A stretch of 64,000 nt of DNA, taken from NCBI RefSeq assembly GCF_000378985.1, contig NZ_KB905370.1, forward strand, positions 2,279,830 through 2,343,829. The letters are read 5' to 3'. Positions within the stretch are counted from its first letter, which is position 1. Each line of letters begins with the position of its first letter. Below are positions 17,288 to 26,469 of this stretch, one piece after another. Under the pieces are notes generated by a model. The model was not told where the DNA came from. It did no database searches and was given only the letters and a program-made list of their open reading frames with translations. Source of the stretch: Ensifer sp. BR816 (lineage in GTDB: Bacteria > Pseudomonadota > Alphaproteobacteria > Rhizobiales > Rhizobiaceae). Made by a program: the position numbers and the translations under genes.

Positions 17288-17787
17288 CGATGTGCCCCAT
17301 GCGGCCGCAATTCTTGCCGGACCGATCCCGAGAATAGCTATCCTGTCAAACGGCAAATGACCAGACGCACAGAAGAGGCAGCAAGTTCAATAGCCAGCGC
17401 ACGTCGGTGGCAATTCTGAATGGACCTGCAGCCCAGCCGTTTCAGGAGCCTGTATCGCAGTTCCCCGTGCATCCCCTGTTTCCACGGGTACAGGCGATCG
17501 GTCAGATGGGAAGGGTCGGCCCGGCCAATTGCTCGGCATGCCGGACGGCAAGATGATGCCGATCTTGATGGGCTGCATTTACCGCGTGGATCGAGCCCAT
17601 ATGAATATTGAATTTCACAAACGGCCGATCGGTTTCTAAACCCTACGTCCGACACGACTCTGATGACACGACCGGACGGGCTGCTTCACCTTGTCCGGAC
17701 CGCCCAGCCAGAACTGAAACGATTCCAAGCTGCCTCGCTGCGCGCGGCGAGCAGGTTTCTTGCGTCCATTGTAGAGGGAAGAAGAGA
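17288..17787. other. 500-bp intergenic region between a LysR gene and the RTX gene
   Basis: No credible gene is seen in either direction. It must hold the divergent promoters for the LysR regulator and the RTX gene. A weak inverted repeat (CCCGTG...CACGGG, 17466-17490) and two GANTC sites (near 17655 and 17722) are the only structures noticed. The ribosome site of the RTX gene, GAGGGAAGAAG, ends just before 17788. Confidence 0.6.
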
Positions 17788-20700
17788 ATGGCAACCAATC
17801 CAGGCACCGACCAGCAGGACTTTATCCTCGGCACGGACACGGCCGATACCCTGTCCGGCGGCTTCAGCTCCGATCAGATATTCGGGCTCGCCGGCGATGA
17901 TGTGCTGTCCGGCGGTTTCCAGAATGACACGATCAACGGTGACGTCGGGAACGATGCAATCAGCGGCGGTTCCGGCTCCGACAACATTCAAGGCGGAGCC
18001 GGAGCCGATTCGATCAATGCCGGCACCGGCGACGATATGGTCATGGCTTTCGACTTGGCTGATGGCGACGGGGACGTCGTTGATGGCGGATTGGGATTCG
18101 ATACGTTGGCGCTTATGTTCGAGGAACGAACGACCGCGCTCACCTTCGTCGCGCCGGATCCGATTGGGCAATCGACGCTTGCCGGCGGAATCAAGGTCAC
18201 CAACGTCGAGCAGTTTATGATTGTCGGGACGAATTTCGCCGACACGATCGCCGGCGGCCGTTGGAATGACTTCCTCAACGGCGGCGGTGGAAACGACACG
18301 CTGAACGGCGGCATCGGTCGAGATATGCTCGACGGCGCCGACAGCGACGACACGCTCAATGGCGGCAACGGCTCCGACATTCTGTCTGGCGAAGCCGGCG
18401 CGGACACGATCAATGGCGGCTACGGCAATGACATGGGCGATGGCGGCGACGGCAACGACAAGCTTTTCGGCGAGGCCGGTAACGACAATTTCACCGGCTT
18501 CAACGGGGACGACGCGCTGTCGGGCGGCGACGGCGATGATATGCTGTGGGGCGATGCCGCCTTCAACCTGACCGTGAGCGGGAACGACACTCTCGATGGA
18601 GGGAGCGGAAACGACACTCTTTACGGCGGCTTAGGTCTCGACAACGTCATTGGCGGAGACGGCAACGACCGCGTCGGCGTCACGATTGGCCACGGCCGGG
18701 ACACCATCAACGGCGGCGCGGGCACCGATATTCTCGAAGTCCTGAACCTGAGCGGCACCTTCACCGCCAAGGCGTCCAATCTCTCCAATACACTGTCGGA
18801 TGGCACGACCTTCATCAACATGGAGGCCTATTCGCTCAACAGCGGTATAGGCAGTTCAACCGTCGACAACTGGACCACGGGTGACGGCAACGACACGATG
18901 GTCGCGTGGGGCGGAAACGATACGCTCACCAGCGGCAAGGGCAACGATTCGATCGATGCCGGGGTCGGCGTCGACATCGTCAACAGTGGCGACGGCAATG
19001 ATACGATTCTGGTCGCAAACGGCGGCAAGGACACGATCAGGGCCGGTGCCGGCACGGACTCGGTCACCATCGTTCGGAGTGATGCGACCACCAACCTTAC
19101 GTTTGCGATCACCGGCGTGACCGGCACGCTCAATGACGGCACAAGTGTCACCGACGCCGAGCACTACACGATCCATGCAGGTTCCGGCAGCGATACACTC
19201 ACCGCCGGCGCGGCACTTTCCGTCAAGTTCTATGGCGCTAACGGCAACGACAGGCTCACGGGCGGAAAAGGCAGCGATTTGCTCGACGGCGGAGCGGGCA
19301 ACGATACGCTTAGGGGTGGCGACGGCAACGACACGATCTATGACGACGGCGGCGCCAACACGATCGATGCCGGCACCGGCAACGACCTGGTGGACATCGA
19401 GATCGGCACAGGCACCGCTGCCAATTCGATCCTGCTGGGAACCGGCAACGACTTGGTGAAGATCAACTCGTTTCGCGGACTTACTGCCGGCAAGTTCACC
19501 GTCGACGGCGGCGCGGGAACGGACACGGTTTCGGTCAACCGCTCCATGGGCACCGCCAGTATGAGTTTTGTGGTGTCGCCAAACGCGGTGCTGACCAATG
19601 GCGACGTGACGCTCAAGAACATCGAAGCCGTGCAGATCTGGACGGGATCGGGCACCGACAGCCTGACGGGCGGCGCCCTCAACGATCTGTTCCATGGCGG
19701 CGCCGGAAACGACACGCTGAAGGGTCTTGCCGGCAACGACCGGCTCTATGGCGGGGTCGGAGCCGACCGGCTCGAAGGCGGTGACGGAAACGACACGCTT
19801 CAGGCGACCTACAGCACGCAGTTCGACACGCAGGCAGACAAGCTCTACGGCGGTGCCGGCAATGACAGCCTGCGCATCAACCAGGGCGACTTTGCCGATG
19901 CGGGCACGGGCACCGACCGCGTCTATGTCGATCTCGCCAACCAGGCGACCGGGGTAAGCTTTGCCTTCTCGAACGGCACCGTGACGGTCAATGCGGCTAC
20001 CAAATTTACCGGCGCCGAAAGCCTGGAATTCTACGGCACCAGCGGCAACGACAGTGTCACCGCCGGCGCTCTCAACGACGTGCTCAAGGGCAATGGCGGC
20101 AACGATGCGCTGCGGGGCGGCGCGGGCGACGACCGCCTCGAGGATGGCGCCGGAAACGACAAGCTTTATGGCGACGCTGGCAACGACACGCTGATCCGCA
20201 CCAACGACGTTGGCACCGATAGCTTCGATGGCGGCGCCGGCACGGATACACTGAAGTTCGGCTTCAGCTCCTCGATGTCGGTGAAGCTCGACCTTGCCAA
20301 CAATGCCACCAATGGCGGCATGGCAAAGGGAATGACCGTGACCGGCATCGAGGTCGTCTATGGCTCGGCCCAGGACGACGACATTCGCGGCACGTCCGCC
20401 AACGAGACGTTTTTCGGGGGCGGCGCGGACGACTTCCTCTTCGGCGGTGCCGGAGACGACGTGCTCGAAGGCGGCGCGGCCGGGGATCTGCTGCAGGGCG
20501 GCACCGGCAAGGACCAGTTCGTGTTCCACAGCGACGGTTTTGGCACCGGCGACCAGATCGTCGACTTCACGCGCGGCCAGGATAAGCTCGTCATAGACCG
20601 CTCGGACTTCGGCATGGCGGCAACCGGCAATCCGGGATTTGTCGTCGGTGCCAACCCCGTAGCTTCGGGAACGGGTCCGCAATTCCTGTTCGAAACGGAC

Positions 20701-20826
20701 AATGGCCGCCTCTGGTACGACCGCGACGGCACCGGCAACAATTATGACGCCGAGCTGATCGTGACGCTTGCGAATAGCAGCACGCACGTATCGACGCTGG
20801 CACTCAGCGACTTCCTGTTCGTGTGA
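17788..20826 (+). CDS. RTX (hemolysin-type calcium-binding repeat) secreted protein (1012 aa)
   Basis: Start at 17788 is set by GAGGGAAGAAG and gives MATNPGTDQQDFILGTD. There is no signal peptide, as expected for type I secretion. The protein is filled with nonapeptide repeats of the form GGxGxDxLx (for example GGAGNDTLRGGDGNDTIYD) that bind Ca2+ outside the cell. Between repeat blocks there are about six copies of a 70-residue non-repeat module (from residues near 97, 306, 418, 571, 703 and 811). The C-terminus, with GTGDQIVDFTRGQDKLVID and the hydrophobic end LSDFLFV, is a typical secretion signal. No enzymatic domain is visible, so a structural, biofilm or surface role is likely. No transporter genes are nearby. 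Confidence 0.92.
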   Translation: MATNPGTDQQDFILGTDTADTLSGGFSSDQIFGLAGDDVLSGGFQNDTINGDVGNDAISGGSGSDNIQGGAGADSINAGTGDDMVMAFDLADGDGDVVDGGLGFDTLALMFEERTTALTFVAPDPIGQSTLAGGIKVTNVEQFMIVGTNFADTIAGGRWNDFLNGGGGNDTLNGGIGRDMLDGADSDDTLNGGNGSDILSGEAGADTINGGYGNDMGDGGDGNDKLFGEAGNDNFTGFNGDDALSGGDGDDMLWGDAAFNLTVSGNDTLDGGSGNDTLYGGLGLDNVIGGDGNDRVGVTIGHGRDTINGGAGTDILEVLNLSGTFTAKASNLSNTLSDGTTFINMEAYSLNSGIGSSTVDNWTTGDGNDTMVAWGGNDTLTSGKGNDSIDAGVGVDIVNSGDGNDTILVANGGKDTIRAGAGTDSVTIVRSDATTNLTFAITGVTGTLNDGTSVTDAEHYTIHAGSGSDTLTAGAALSVKFYGANGNDRLTGGKGSDLLDGGAGNDTLRGGDGNDTIYDDGGANTIDAGTGNDLVDIEIGTGTAANSILLGTGNDLVKINSFRGLTAGKFTVDGGAGTDTVSVNRSMGTASMSFVVSPNAVLTNGDVTLKNIEAVQIWTGSGTDSLTGGALNDLFHGGAGNDTLKGLAGNDRLYGGVGADRLEGGDGNDTLQATYSTQFDTQADKLYGGAGNDSLRINQGDFADAGTGTDRVYVDLANQATGVSFAFSNGTVTVNAATKFTGAESLEFYGTSGNDSVTAGALNDVLKGNGGNDALRGGAGDDRLEDGAGNDKLYGDAGNDTLIRTNDVGTDSFDGGAGTDTLKFGFSSSMSVKLDLANNATNGGMAKGMTVTGIEVVYGSAQDDDIRGTSANETFFGGGADDFLFGGAGDDVLEGGAAGDLLQGGTGKDQFVFHSDGFGTGDQIVDFTRGQDKLVIDRSDFGMAATGNPGFVVGANPVASGTGPQFLFETDNGRLWYDRDGTGNNYDAELIVTLANSSTHVSTLALSDFLFV

Positions 20827-20904
20827 GCTGTCGATGCCCCGTCGGGACTTCCTGGCGGGGCTTAGGCACCGCAGTGGACCTATGCGCCGTGCAATGTTGA
20901 ACCG

Positions 20905-21144
20905 ATGACCTCTCCCCTGCCTTGCGACGTAGTGCGGCCGATGACGCCCGAACGTTTTGTCGAATGCCTCACCAGCCTGAGATGGACCGCAATCGATCTC
21001 ACATCGGCGCTGCAATGCCAACTCGCGTGGGTGGAGGCCATGGAGAGCGGTGAAGCGGAAATCCCCGAGGACCTGGCCCTGTGGCTTGAGCGGCTTGCGC
21101 GATGCCATGAGGCCGCGGGAACGCCCGCGGGCTATCGCATCTGA
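20905..21144 (+). CDS. Small hypothetical protein, possibly helix-turn-helix-like (79 aa)
   Basis: A short acidic protein. MTPERFVECLTSLRW and LTSALQCQLAWVEAMESG, then PEDLALWLERLARCHE, look like a shortened Cro/C1-type helical bundle in which the second helix would contact DNA, but the similarity is weak. An ATG at 20941 (MTPERF) is an alternative start giving 67 aa. Neither start has a clear ribosome site. It lies 78 bp after the RTX gene on the same strand. Function unknown. Confidence 0.6.
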   Translation: MTSPLPCDVVRPMTPERFVECLTSLRWTAIDLTSALQCQLAWVEAMESGEAEIPEDLALWLERLARCHEAAGTPAGYRI

Positions 21145-21186
21145 GTAGAGGCGGCGCTCCACCGGCAACATCCAGGAGGAAGACGG

Positions 21187-21351
21187 ATGAGCGATTTTGG
21201 TCTCTGGTTTCTGCTCCTCGCTGCGACGCGCGCGTTCACGCTCACGCGTGCGCGACAAGTCTCTTGGAAAACGTCCTCTGATAGAAGAAGTCCGTCGGAC
21301 TCAGAACAGTCGCGCAAATCCGCCGTCCGGGCACAGGAGGAGCAGGAGTGA
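21187..21351 (+). CDS. Possible small protein with N-terminal hydrophobic segment (54 aa)
   Basis: A strong ribosome site (CCAGGAGGAAGACGG) precedes an ATG at 21187. The product would read MSDFGLWFLLLAATRAFTL followed by a basic, Ser/Gln/Glu-rich tail. The first 18 residues could be a membrane anchor. It starts 42 bp after the preceding small gene on the same strand. No homologue is recognised and codon evidence over 54 codons is weak, so this is a tentative call. Confidence 0.35.
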   Translation: MSDFGLWFLLLAATRAFTLTRARQVSWKTSSDRRSPSDSEQSRKSAVRAQEEQE

Positions 21352-21481
21352 TGCCACGGACAGCACCTGGATCGGCGATCTAACGATAAGAAAATCCAGC
21401 AATCCAAGGTGCAGCGACCTTTGAGCGTGCGACGTTCGACGGCGCTGTCGACGCGGTGCCCTGCGGCCGGGGATCGTGCCC

Positions 21482-22201
21482 TCAGTCCCCCTTGGAGCCG
21501 AACATCTTCTTCAGCATCTCGGCCATCGGACCGGTTGTCGGCAGCTTCTTGGGTTGGGCGGCATTGCGGGCCTGGTGGATGTGGGATTTGGCGACCGGCT
21601 TCTTCGGTGCCTGCGGCTCATCCGCGTCGGACTTGCCGCCGGTGGCGAGGGCGATCTTGTTCATGAGCTGCGAATCCTCGCCCTTGACGAGCATGCCGGC
21701 ATTCTCGGCGATGGTGTCGAGAAGGGCCGAAAGCCAGGCCTGATCGGCCTTGGCGAAGTCGCCGAGCACATGCGCATGCACGAGGTCCTTGACGCCGGGA
21801 TGGCCGATCCCGAGGCGCAGGCGGCGGTATTCCTTGCCGCAATGCGCGTCGATCGACTTGATGCCGTTATGGCCGCCATGGCCGCCGCCGGTCTTGATGC
21901 GCGCCTTGCCGGCCGGGAGATCCAGCTCGTCATAGATGACGACGATGTCCTTCGGCGCGAGCTTGTAGAAGCGCATGGCTTCGCCGACCGCTTCGCCGGA
22001 AAGGTTCATGAAGGTCTGCGGCTTGATCAGCAGGACGCGCTCGCCGCCAATCTCGCCCTCGGCGATCTCCGACTTGAACTTCTTCGACCAGGAGGAGAAG
22101 CCTTGGCGTCGCTGCATGGCATCGACCGCCATGAAGCCGATATTGTGGCGGTTGCCGGCATATTTCGATCCCGGATTGCCAAGTCCCGCGATGATCAGCA
22201 T
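21482..22201 (-). CDS. pth: Peptidyl-tRNA hydrolase (239 aa)
   Basis: Releases tRNA from prematurely dropped peptidyl-tRNA. The N-terminus [23 protein letters not shown] carries the catalytic His (RHNIGF) and Asn; [23 protein letters not shown] is the second signature. The last 50 residues are an Ala/Lys/Pro-rich tail that is common in alphaproteobacterial Pth. It ends a minus-strand series beginning with rplY; the usual direct rplY-pth pairing is split here by two signalling genes. Confidence 0.95.
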   Translation of the reverse strand: MLIIAGLGNPGSKYAGNRHNIGFMAVDAMQRRQGFSSWSKKFKSEIAEGEIGGERVLLIKPQTFMNLSGEAVGEAMRFYKLAPKDIVVIYDELDLPAGKARIKTGGGHGGHNGIKSIDAHCGKEYRRLRLGIGHPGVKDLVHAHVLGDFAKADQAWLSALLDTIAENAGMLVKGEDSQLMNKIALATGGKSDADEPQAPKKPVAKSHIHQARNAAQPKKLPTTGPMAEMLKKMFGSKGD

Positions 22202-22265
22202 GCGGCGAACTCCTGATGCTTCTGCTTCGACGGGATGCCCATGCGGAGAGGCGAGGTTTCTTGCT

Positions 22266-22325
22266 CCTCATCCCGCTGCTGCGACCTTCTCCCGTCTTGA
22301 CGGGGAGAGGGTCAGGGTGAGGGGC
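22266..22325. repeat. RIME-like intergenic palindromic repeat, short copy
   Basis: CCTCATCCCGCTGCTGCGACCTTCTCCC leads into a hairpin (TTCTCCCGTC / GACGGGGAGA) and ends GGGTGAGGGG. The first 28 bases closely match the reverse-strand sequence of the copy at 29006-29121 and the plus-strand copy at 59697. It lies between pth and the binding-protein gene. Confidence 0.7.
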
Positions 22326-22386
22326 AATTTTCCGCCGTAGCCCGTCGCTCAACCCAAAATCACCCCTGGACCGGCCGAGTCAATCC

Positions 22387-23121
22387 CTATTTCGCCGCCT
22401 GCCTTATGCCTGCCGGGCGAATGCCGTAATGCTCGAAAATCCGGTCCTGGACTCCCTGGGCGATCAGATGGTTAAGCTTCGTCTGCATGCCGGCTACGAT
22501 TTCGTCGGGCATGTCCTTGTGGCAGGCAATGCCATATTGCTTGCCTTCGAGCACGAGTGCCGCCTCGACGGGCTTGCCGTCGGCGCGCATCGTCTCGAAG
22601 GTCTTTTCCGAGGTCATCATCAGGTCGACGCGACCTGCGATCAGCTTCTTGAGCGTCGAGTCGAGATTGGCGGCATAGTCGATCTTCTGAAAGCCGTGTT
22701 CCTTCAGATAATTGGCGGAAAAGTCCTCGCGTTGCGTCCCGACGATGAACTCTCTGGCCTCATCGAGCGACCGCGGCCTGGTGGCCGAATCCTTGCCACG
22801 CACCATGATCATGTGGTCGACGAGAAGCGGCTCGATCCACTTGAACTTCTTGTCCCGTTCGGTGTCGTGGCCGGTCGTGAAGACGCAATGGAAGGGCTCC
22901 TTTTCGGCAAGCGCAAAGGCGCGCGCCCAAGGCAGCACCTCGATCTCGTAGGGGAGCTTGACGGCCTCCATGATCAGGGCGATCTGGTCAACCGACGCGC
23001 CGCTTGGGCCTTTGTCGGTCGAGAAATTGTAAGGCGGATATTCCTCTGTGACGAAATGGATCGTCTCTGCGTGGGCGGCGGCGGAAAGACCGAGGAAGAA
23101 TGCCAGGATCAGTTGCTTCAC
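22387..23121 (-). CDS. Periplasmic solute-binding protein, family 3 type (244 aa), no permease nearby
   Basis: A signal peptide is evident (MKQLILAFFLGLSAAAHA, cleavage after AHA), followed by IHFVTEEYPPYNF, the strand-loop start typical of family 3 amino-acid-binding or transporter-less sensor domains. GIACHKDMPDEIV and the C-terminal FEHYGIRPAG complete the two-lobed fold. No ABC permease or ATPase gene is adjacent. Instead the gene follows a GGDEF-EAL gene on the same strand, so it may sense a ligand for signalling and not for uptake. The ligand is unknown. Confidence 0.88.
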   Translation of the reverse strand: MKQLILAFFLGLSAAAHAETIHFVTEEYPPYNFSTDKGPSGASVDQIALIMEAVKLPYEIEVLPWARAFALAEKEPFHCVFTTGHDTERDKKFKWIEPLLVDHMIMVRGKDSATRPRSLDEAREFIVGTQREDFSANYLKEHGFQKIDYAANLDSTLKKLIAGRVDLMMTSEKTFETMRADGKPVEAALVLEGKQYGIACHKDMPDEIVAGMQTKLNHLIAQGVQDRIFEHYGIRPAGIRQAAK

Positions 23122-23145
23122 GCCTTAACTCCTTGTTGCCTACTC

Positions 23146-23249
23146 CTACAGCGCCGCGCGTCTGATCAGACGCGCAAAGGTCGCTGTAGCACTTTGAACC
23201 TGCGCATCGTGCTTTCCGAAAATCGGGTCCGATTTTCGGGCCGATGCGC
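23146..23249. repeat. Composite palindromic intergenic element of rhizobial type
   Basis: Nested inverted repeats are seen directly: CTACAGCG (23146-23153) with CGCTGTAG (23182-23189), enclosing the perfect 20-bp palindrome GCGCGTCTGATCAGACGCGC (23156-23175); then GCGCATCG (23202-23209) with CGATGCGC (23242-23249), enclosing an 11-bp perfect stem CCGAAAATCGG / CCGATTTTCGG (23216-23239). It abuts the stop codon of the GGDEF-EAL gene. Such mosaics are common in Sinorhizobium intergenic DNA. Confidence 0.85.
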
Positions 23250-25615
23250 TAGGCAGGAGCGCTGGCCTTGGCTTCGGATTCGTTCTCCAGCATGGCCAGC
23301 ATATGGTCGATCGGCATCGGTCGGCTGAAGAGATAACCCTGACCATTATCCACACCGAGCTTGCGCAGAAGTTGCCACTGTTCTTTCGTCTCGATGCCCT
23401 CGGCTACGACCGTGCAACCCATCTGGTGCGAGATCGTCCGAATGCCCTTGATCAACATTCGGCTCTTGCGCCGCACGTCGGCGGCTCCGGAGCTCAATGA
23501 GCGGGTGAAGGACTGATCGACCTTGACGATATCGACCGGGAAGCGGTTGAGGTAGCTGAGCGACGAAAAGCCGGTGCCAAAATCGTCAAGGGCGATACGG
23601 CAGCCAAATTCATTCAGCTGTTTCAGGACGGCATGGACTTCCGGATTGTCGAGCATCAGCACCGCTTCGGTGATCTCTACGACGATGCGTTGTGGCGAAA
23701 TGTGATGCTTGAGCAGGAGCGCGGCGAGCTTGTGGGGCAGCGTTACCTCGAACTGCAACGGCGAGAAGTTGACGGCGAGATAGGTGCTCTGGGTTCCGTC
23801 CAGGTCGGAAATTGCGGCGAGATGACGGATCGCCTTTTCCAGAACACGGTCGCCGATTCGGCCGATCGTGCCGGTCTCCTCGGCGATCCCGATGATCTTG
23901 CCCGGCGGCATCAGGCCTTTTTCCGGATGATTGAGGCGCATCAGCGCTTCGAAGCCGACGATCTGCCCGTCTCCGAGGCTTACGATCGGCTGCAGCCAGG
24001 CTTCGAACCAATCCTCCTTGAGGCCGGCCTCGATGCATTGTTCGATCTCATGGCGTTCGCGCGCGGCATCGAGCATGCCGGCATCGAAAACCTGCAGGCC
24101 ATTCTTGCCGTCGCGCTTGCGCGCGTACATGGCCATGTCGGCCTTGAGCAGCAGGTCCGAGGCACCCGAGGCGTGGCTCGGGTAAACCGAAACGCCGACG
24201 CTGGCGCTGACGAAGAGTTCGTTGCCGGCGACCGGCATCGCTTCGTGCAACGCAGTGCAGATACTCTCGCCGATGTCGCTTGCCAGCGCCTCGACGTCCG
24301 TTGCGGCAATGAGAATGGCGAACTCGTCGCCGCCGAGCCGTGCGATCACGTCTTCGGGTCGAAGCGCCGCCTGGATACGCTCCACCGTCTGGCGCAGGAC
24401 GGCGTCGCCGGCGGCGTGGCCGAAATTGTCGTTGATCCACTTGAAGCGGTCGAGATCGATGAACAGGCAGGCGAGTTGCATGCCGCATTGGTCGGCGCTC
24501 AGAATCGCCTCGTCGAGCGCGTTCTCGAAGCCTTGCCGGTTCAAAAGCCCGGTCAGGTGATCGGTGATTGCCTGGGCATGATTGCGGCTTTCGGCCTGTT
24601 TCAGGGCCGTGACGTCGGTCATCACCGACAGCGAGATCCCGCCGCCGCTCGTCTCCGTCTCCAGGATCAGCACGGTCATGAACGTGCCGTCGGCCTTGCG
24701 GAAGGGCAGGGTCAGGTCGCTGATGCCGTGACCATCGGCCGCTGCCGCTTTCGAGCGCAGGTGGTAGGCTTCGTCCCAGGAAGGGTCGATGAAATCGGTG
24801 AAGCTGCGTCCGATGACCTCGTCGCGGAGATAACCGGTCGCCAGCAACCAATAGTCGCTGACCGCGGTCAGCCGGCCCGCGGCGTCGAGGGAGAAGAGCA
24901 TGGCCGGCGTCAGGTTGTAGGTTTCCGTCGCCCGGGCATGTGCGCTCTTCAACTCCTTTTCCTCACGTTCCAGCCGGTCCTGCATCACGTTGAAGTTGCC
25001 AGCCAGAGCGCCCATCTCGTCATCTGAATTCCAGTCGACCCGATGGCGCGATCCGAGGCGCCGGGTCGCTTCGACTGCAGCGGTCAGCCGCATCAGCGGC
25101 CGTACGACCATGAAGCGGTTGCCGATCAGCGCCGCCGCGAACACCGCTGCGACGGCAAAAAGAAGGATGCCGAGGATCGCCCACTCGTCCGTACTGAAGC
25201 GCAGTAGGAGGCCGGACGTAGGAACGACGACCGTCAGCGCGCCGACGGGCACGGGGCCTTTGACGCTATCGTAGGAAATGGCCGTTTCAAGGGACTTGCC
25301 GACTGCAGTTTCAGCGCTTCCCGAAGGCAGTGCGACAAGGACGTTTCCGGCAGTATCGCGAATCGTGACGGCGCGAATGTCGGTGGCATTTGCGAGCGAA
25401 TGAGCGATCCGCTCGATGCCGTCCTGATCAAAGTCCCAGATCGGCTTGCCAAGCGCTTCGCCGCTTGCCTGCATCAGCAATTCGACGTTCTGCAGGCGCT
25501 CTCGTGCAAGGCGCTCGCTGGATATGGCGAGGAAGAGTGCCAACAGGGGCGCTACGAACACAAGCATCGCGCCGCAGACGATCGCAATAAACCGGTTCTC
25601 AACCGAGTGCATCAT
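23249..25615 (-). CDS. Membrane-anchored GGDEF-EAL cyclic-di-GMP enzyme with HAMP and PAS domains (788 aa)
   Basis: Start at 25615 (MMHSVENRF) leads into a first membrane helix (IAIVCGAMLVFVAPLLALFL), a periplasmic loop of about 120 residues, a second helix (LGILLFAVAAVFAAALIG), a HAMP linker, and a PAS domain around residues 235-350. The cyclase domain has intact GGDEF, and RPED five residues upstream of it is the RxxD product-inhibition site. The EAL domain has EALMRLN, DDFGTGFSSL and VAEGIET, so both synthesis and hydrolysis of c-di-GMP look possible. The next gene downstream encodes a periplasmic binding protein. An upstream start at 25744 would add 43 residues with no family match. Confidence 0.92.
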   Translation of the reverse strand: MMHSVENRFIAIVCGAMLVFVAPLLALFLAISSERLARERLQNVELLMQASGEALGKPIWDFDQDGIERIAHSLANATDIRAVTIRDTAGNVLVALPSGSAETAVGKSLETAISYDSVKGPVPVGALTVVVPTSGLLLRFSTDEWAILGILLFAVAAVFAAALIGNRFMVVRPLMRLTAAVEATRRLGSRHRVDWNSDDEMGALAGNFNVMQDRLEREEKELKSAHARATETYNLTPAMLFSLDAAGRLTAVSDYWLLATGYLRDEVIGRSFTDFIDPSWDEAYHLRSKAAAADGHGISDLTLPFRKADGTFMTVLILETETSGGGISLSVMTDVTALKQAESRNHAQAITDHLTGLLNRQGFENALDEAILSADQCGMQLACLFIDLDRFKWINDNFGHAAGDAVLRQTVERIQAALRPEDVIARLGGDEFAILIAATDVEALASDIGESICTALHEAMPVAGNELFVSASVGVSVYPSHASGASDLLLKADMAMYARKRDGKNGLQVFDAGMLDAARERHEIEQCIEAGLKEDWFEAWLQPIVSLGDGQIVGFEALMRLNHPEKGLMPPGKIIGIAEETGTIGRIGDRVLEKAIRHLAAISDLDGTQSTYLAVNFSPLQFEVTLPHKLAALLLKHHISPQRIVVEITEAVLMLDNPEVHAVLKQLNEFGCRIALDDFGTGFSSLSYLNRFPVDIVKVDQSFTRSLSSGAADVRRKSRMLIKGIRTISHQMGCTVVAEGIETKEQWQLLRKLGVDNGQGYLFSRPMPIDHMLAMLENESEAKASAPA

Positions 25616-25782
25616 CGGATGCTCCCGATGACGGACGTCACCACTCTCAACATTCGGATACTCTGCACTGCCACGCTTTTTTCCCCGCGTGCAGAACATC
25701 ATCAAAATCTTAAATGTTGCTGAAATTGCACGCCGAGATTTCATGAGGCGTGCCCGCGGCTCGTGTGTGGTGCAATATGGAA

Positions 25783-25818
25783 TAAAAAAACCCGCCCCTG
25801 GGGTTGGGACGGGTTTCT
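25783..25818 (-). terminator. Rho-independent terminator after rplY
   Basis: On the minus strand AAACCCGTCCC pairs with GGGGCGGGTTT across a short loop and is followed by a run of seven T (A run at 25784-25790 on the plus strand). It lies 37 bp past the rplY stop, so rplY is probably transcribed separately from the GGDEF-EAL gene. Confidence 0.8.
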
Positions 25819-25854
25819 CGAATGCTGCGACCGGAATGGGGCGTCAGCCGCGGA

Positions 25855-26469
25855 TCAAGCTTCCGCTTCGCCCTCGGCTGCTTCTTCTTCGGCTTCAACT
25901 TCCTGCGCGCGGCCGGCGATCGTGGCGATCGTGAAGTCACGATCGGCGATGACCGGGGTCGCACCAGCCGGAAGCTTGACGTTCGAGATGTGGACCGTGT
26001 CGCCGATCTTGAGGCCGCTGAGATCGACGCTCAGGAACTCCGGAATGTTGTCGGCGGAAACGTTCAGTTCGACTTCGTGGCGAACGATGTTCAGCGTGCC
26101 GCCCTGCTTCAGGCCCGGGGACTTCTCTTCGTTCTCGAAGTGGACCGGAACCTGAACCGACACCTGGCTGCCCTTGGAGACGCGCAGGAAGTCGACATGC
26201 ATGGTGAAGTCGCGAACCGGATCCAGCTGGTAGTCCTTCGGCAGGACGCGGATCTTCTCGCCATTGACGTCGATCGTCGCGACGGTGGTCATGAAACCGC
26301 CGGCGTGGATCTTCATCGTCACTTCCTTGGTGGAAAGTGCGATGGAAAGCGGGGCCTGCTTGTCACCGTAGATGACAGCCGGGATAAGACCGTTGCGGCG
26401 AAGTTCACGGGAGGACCCCTTACCAACCCGTTCGCGCGTCTCGGCCTTGAGCTCGTAAGTCTGGCTCAT
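25855..26469 (-). CDS. rplY: 50S ribosomal protein L25/general stress protein Ctc (204 aa)
   Basis: Start at 26469 gives [27 protein letters not shown], the 5S-rRNA binding domain of L25, with the hallmark [10 protein letters not shown]. The long form (TL5/Ctc) has a second beta domain, seen here up to about residue 185 ([16 protein letters not shown]), followed by a Glu/Ala-rich acidic tail ([13 protein letters not shown]). An ATG at 26610 lies in the untranslated region. It has its own terminator at 25783-25818. Confidence 0.96.
   Translation of the reverse strand: MSQTYELKAETRERVGKGSSRELRRNGLIPAVIYGDKQAPLSIALSTKEVTMKIHAGGFMTTVATIDVNGEKIRVLPKDYQLDPVRDFTMHVDFLRVSKGSQVSVQVPVHFENEEKSPGLKQGGTLNIVRHEVELNVSADNIPEFLSVDLSGLKIGDTVHISNVKLPAGATPVIADRDFTIATIAGRAQEVEAEEEAAEGEAEA

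Noticed and set aside
17850-20500. CRISPR-like periodic repeats
   Set aside because: The periodicity is the 27-bp codon pattern of RTX nonapeptides inside one open reading frame; there are no spacers and no cas genes in the window.
20827-20860. Terminator after the RTX gene
   Set aside because: GCCCCG...CGGGGC has a 14-nt loop and only two T residues follow, too weak to call.
18856-21258. Minus-strand open frame of 800 aa opposite the RTX gene
   Set aside because: It mirrors the Gly/Asp repeat codons of the RTX gene and cannot be a second gene by sequence evidence.
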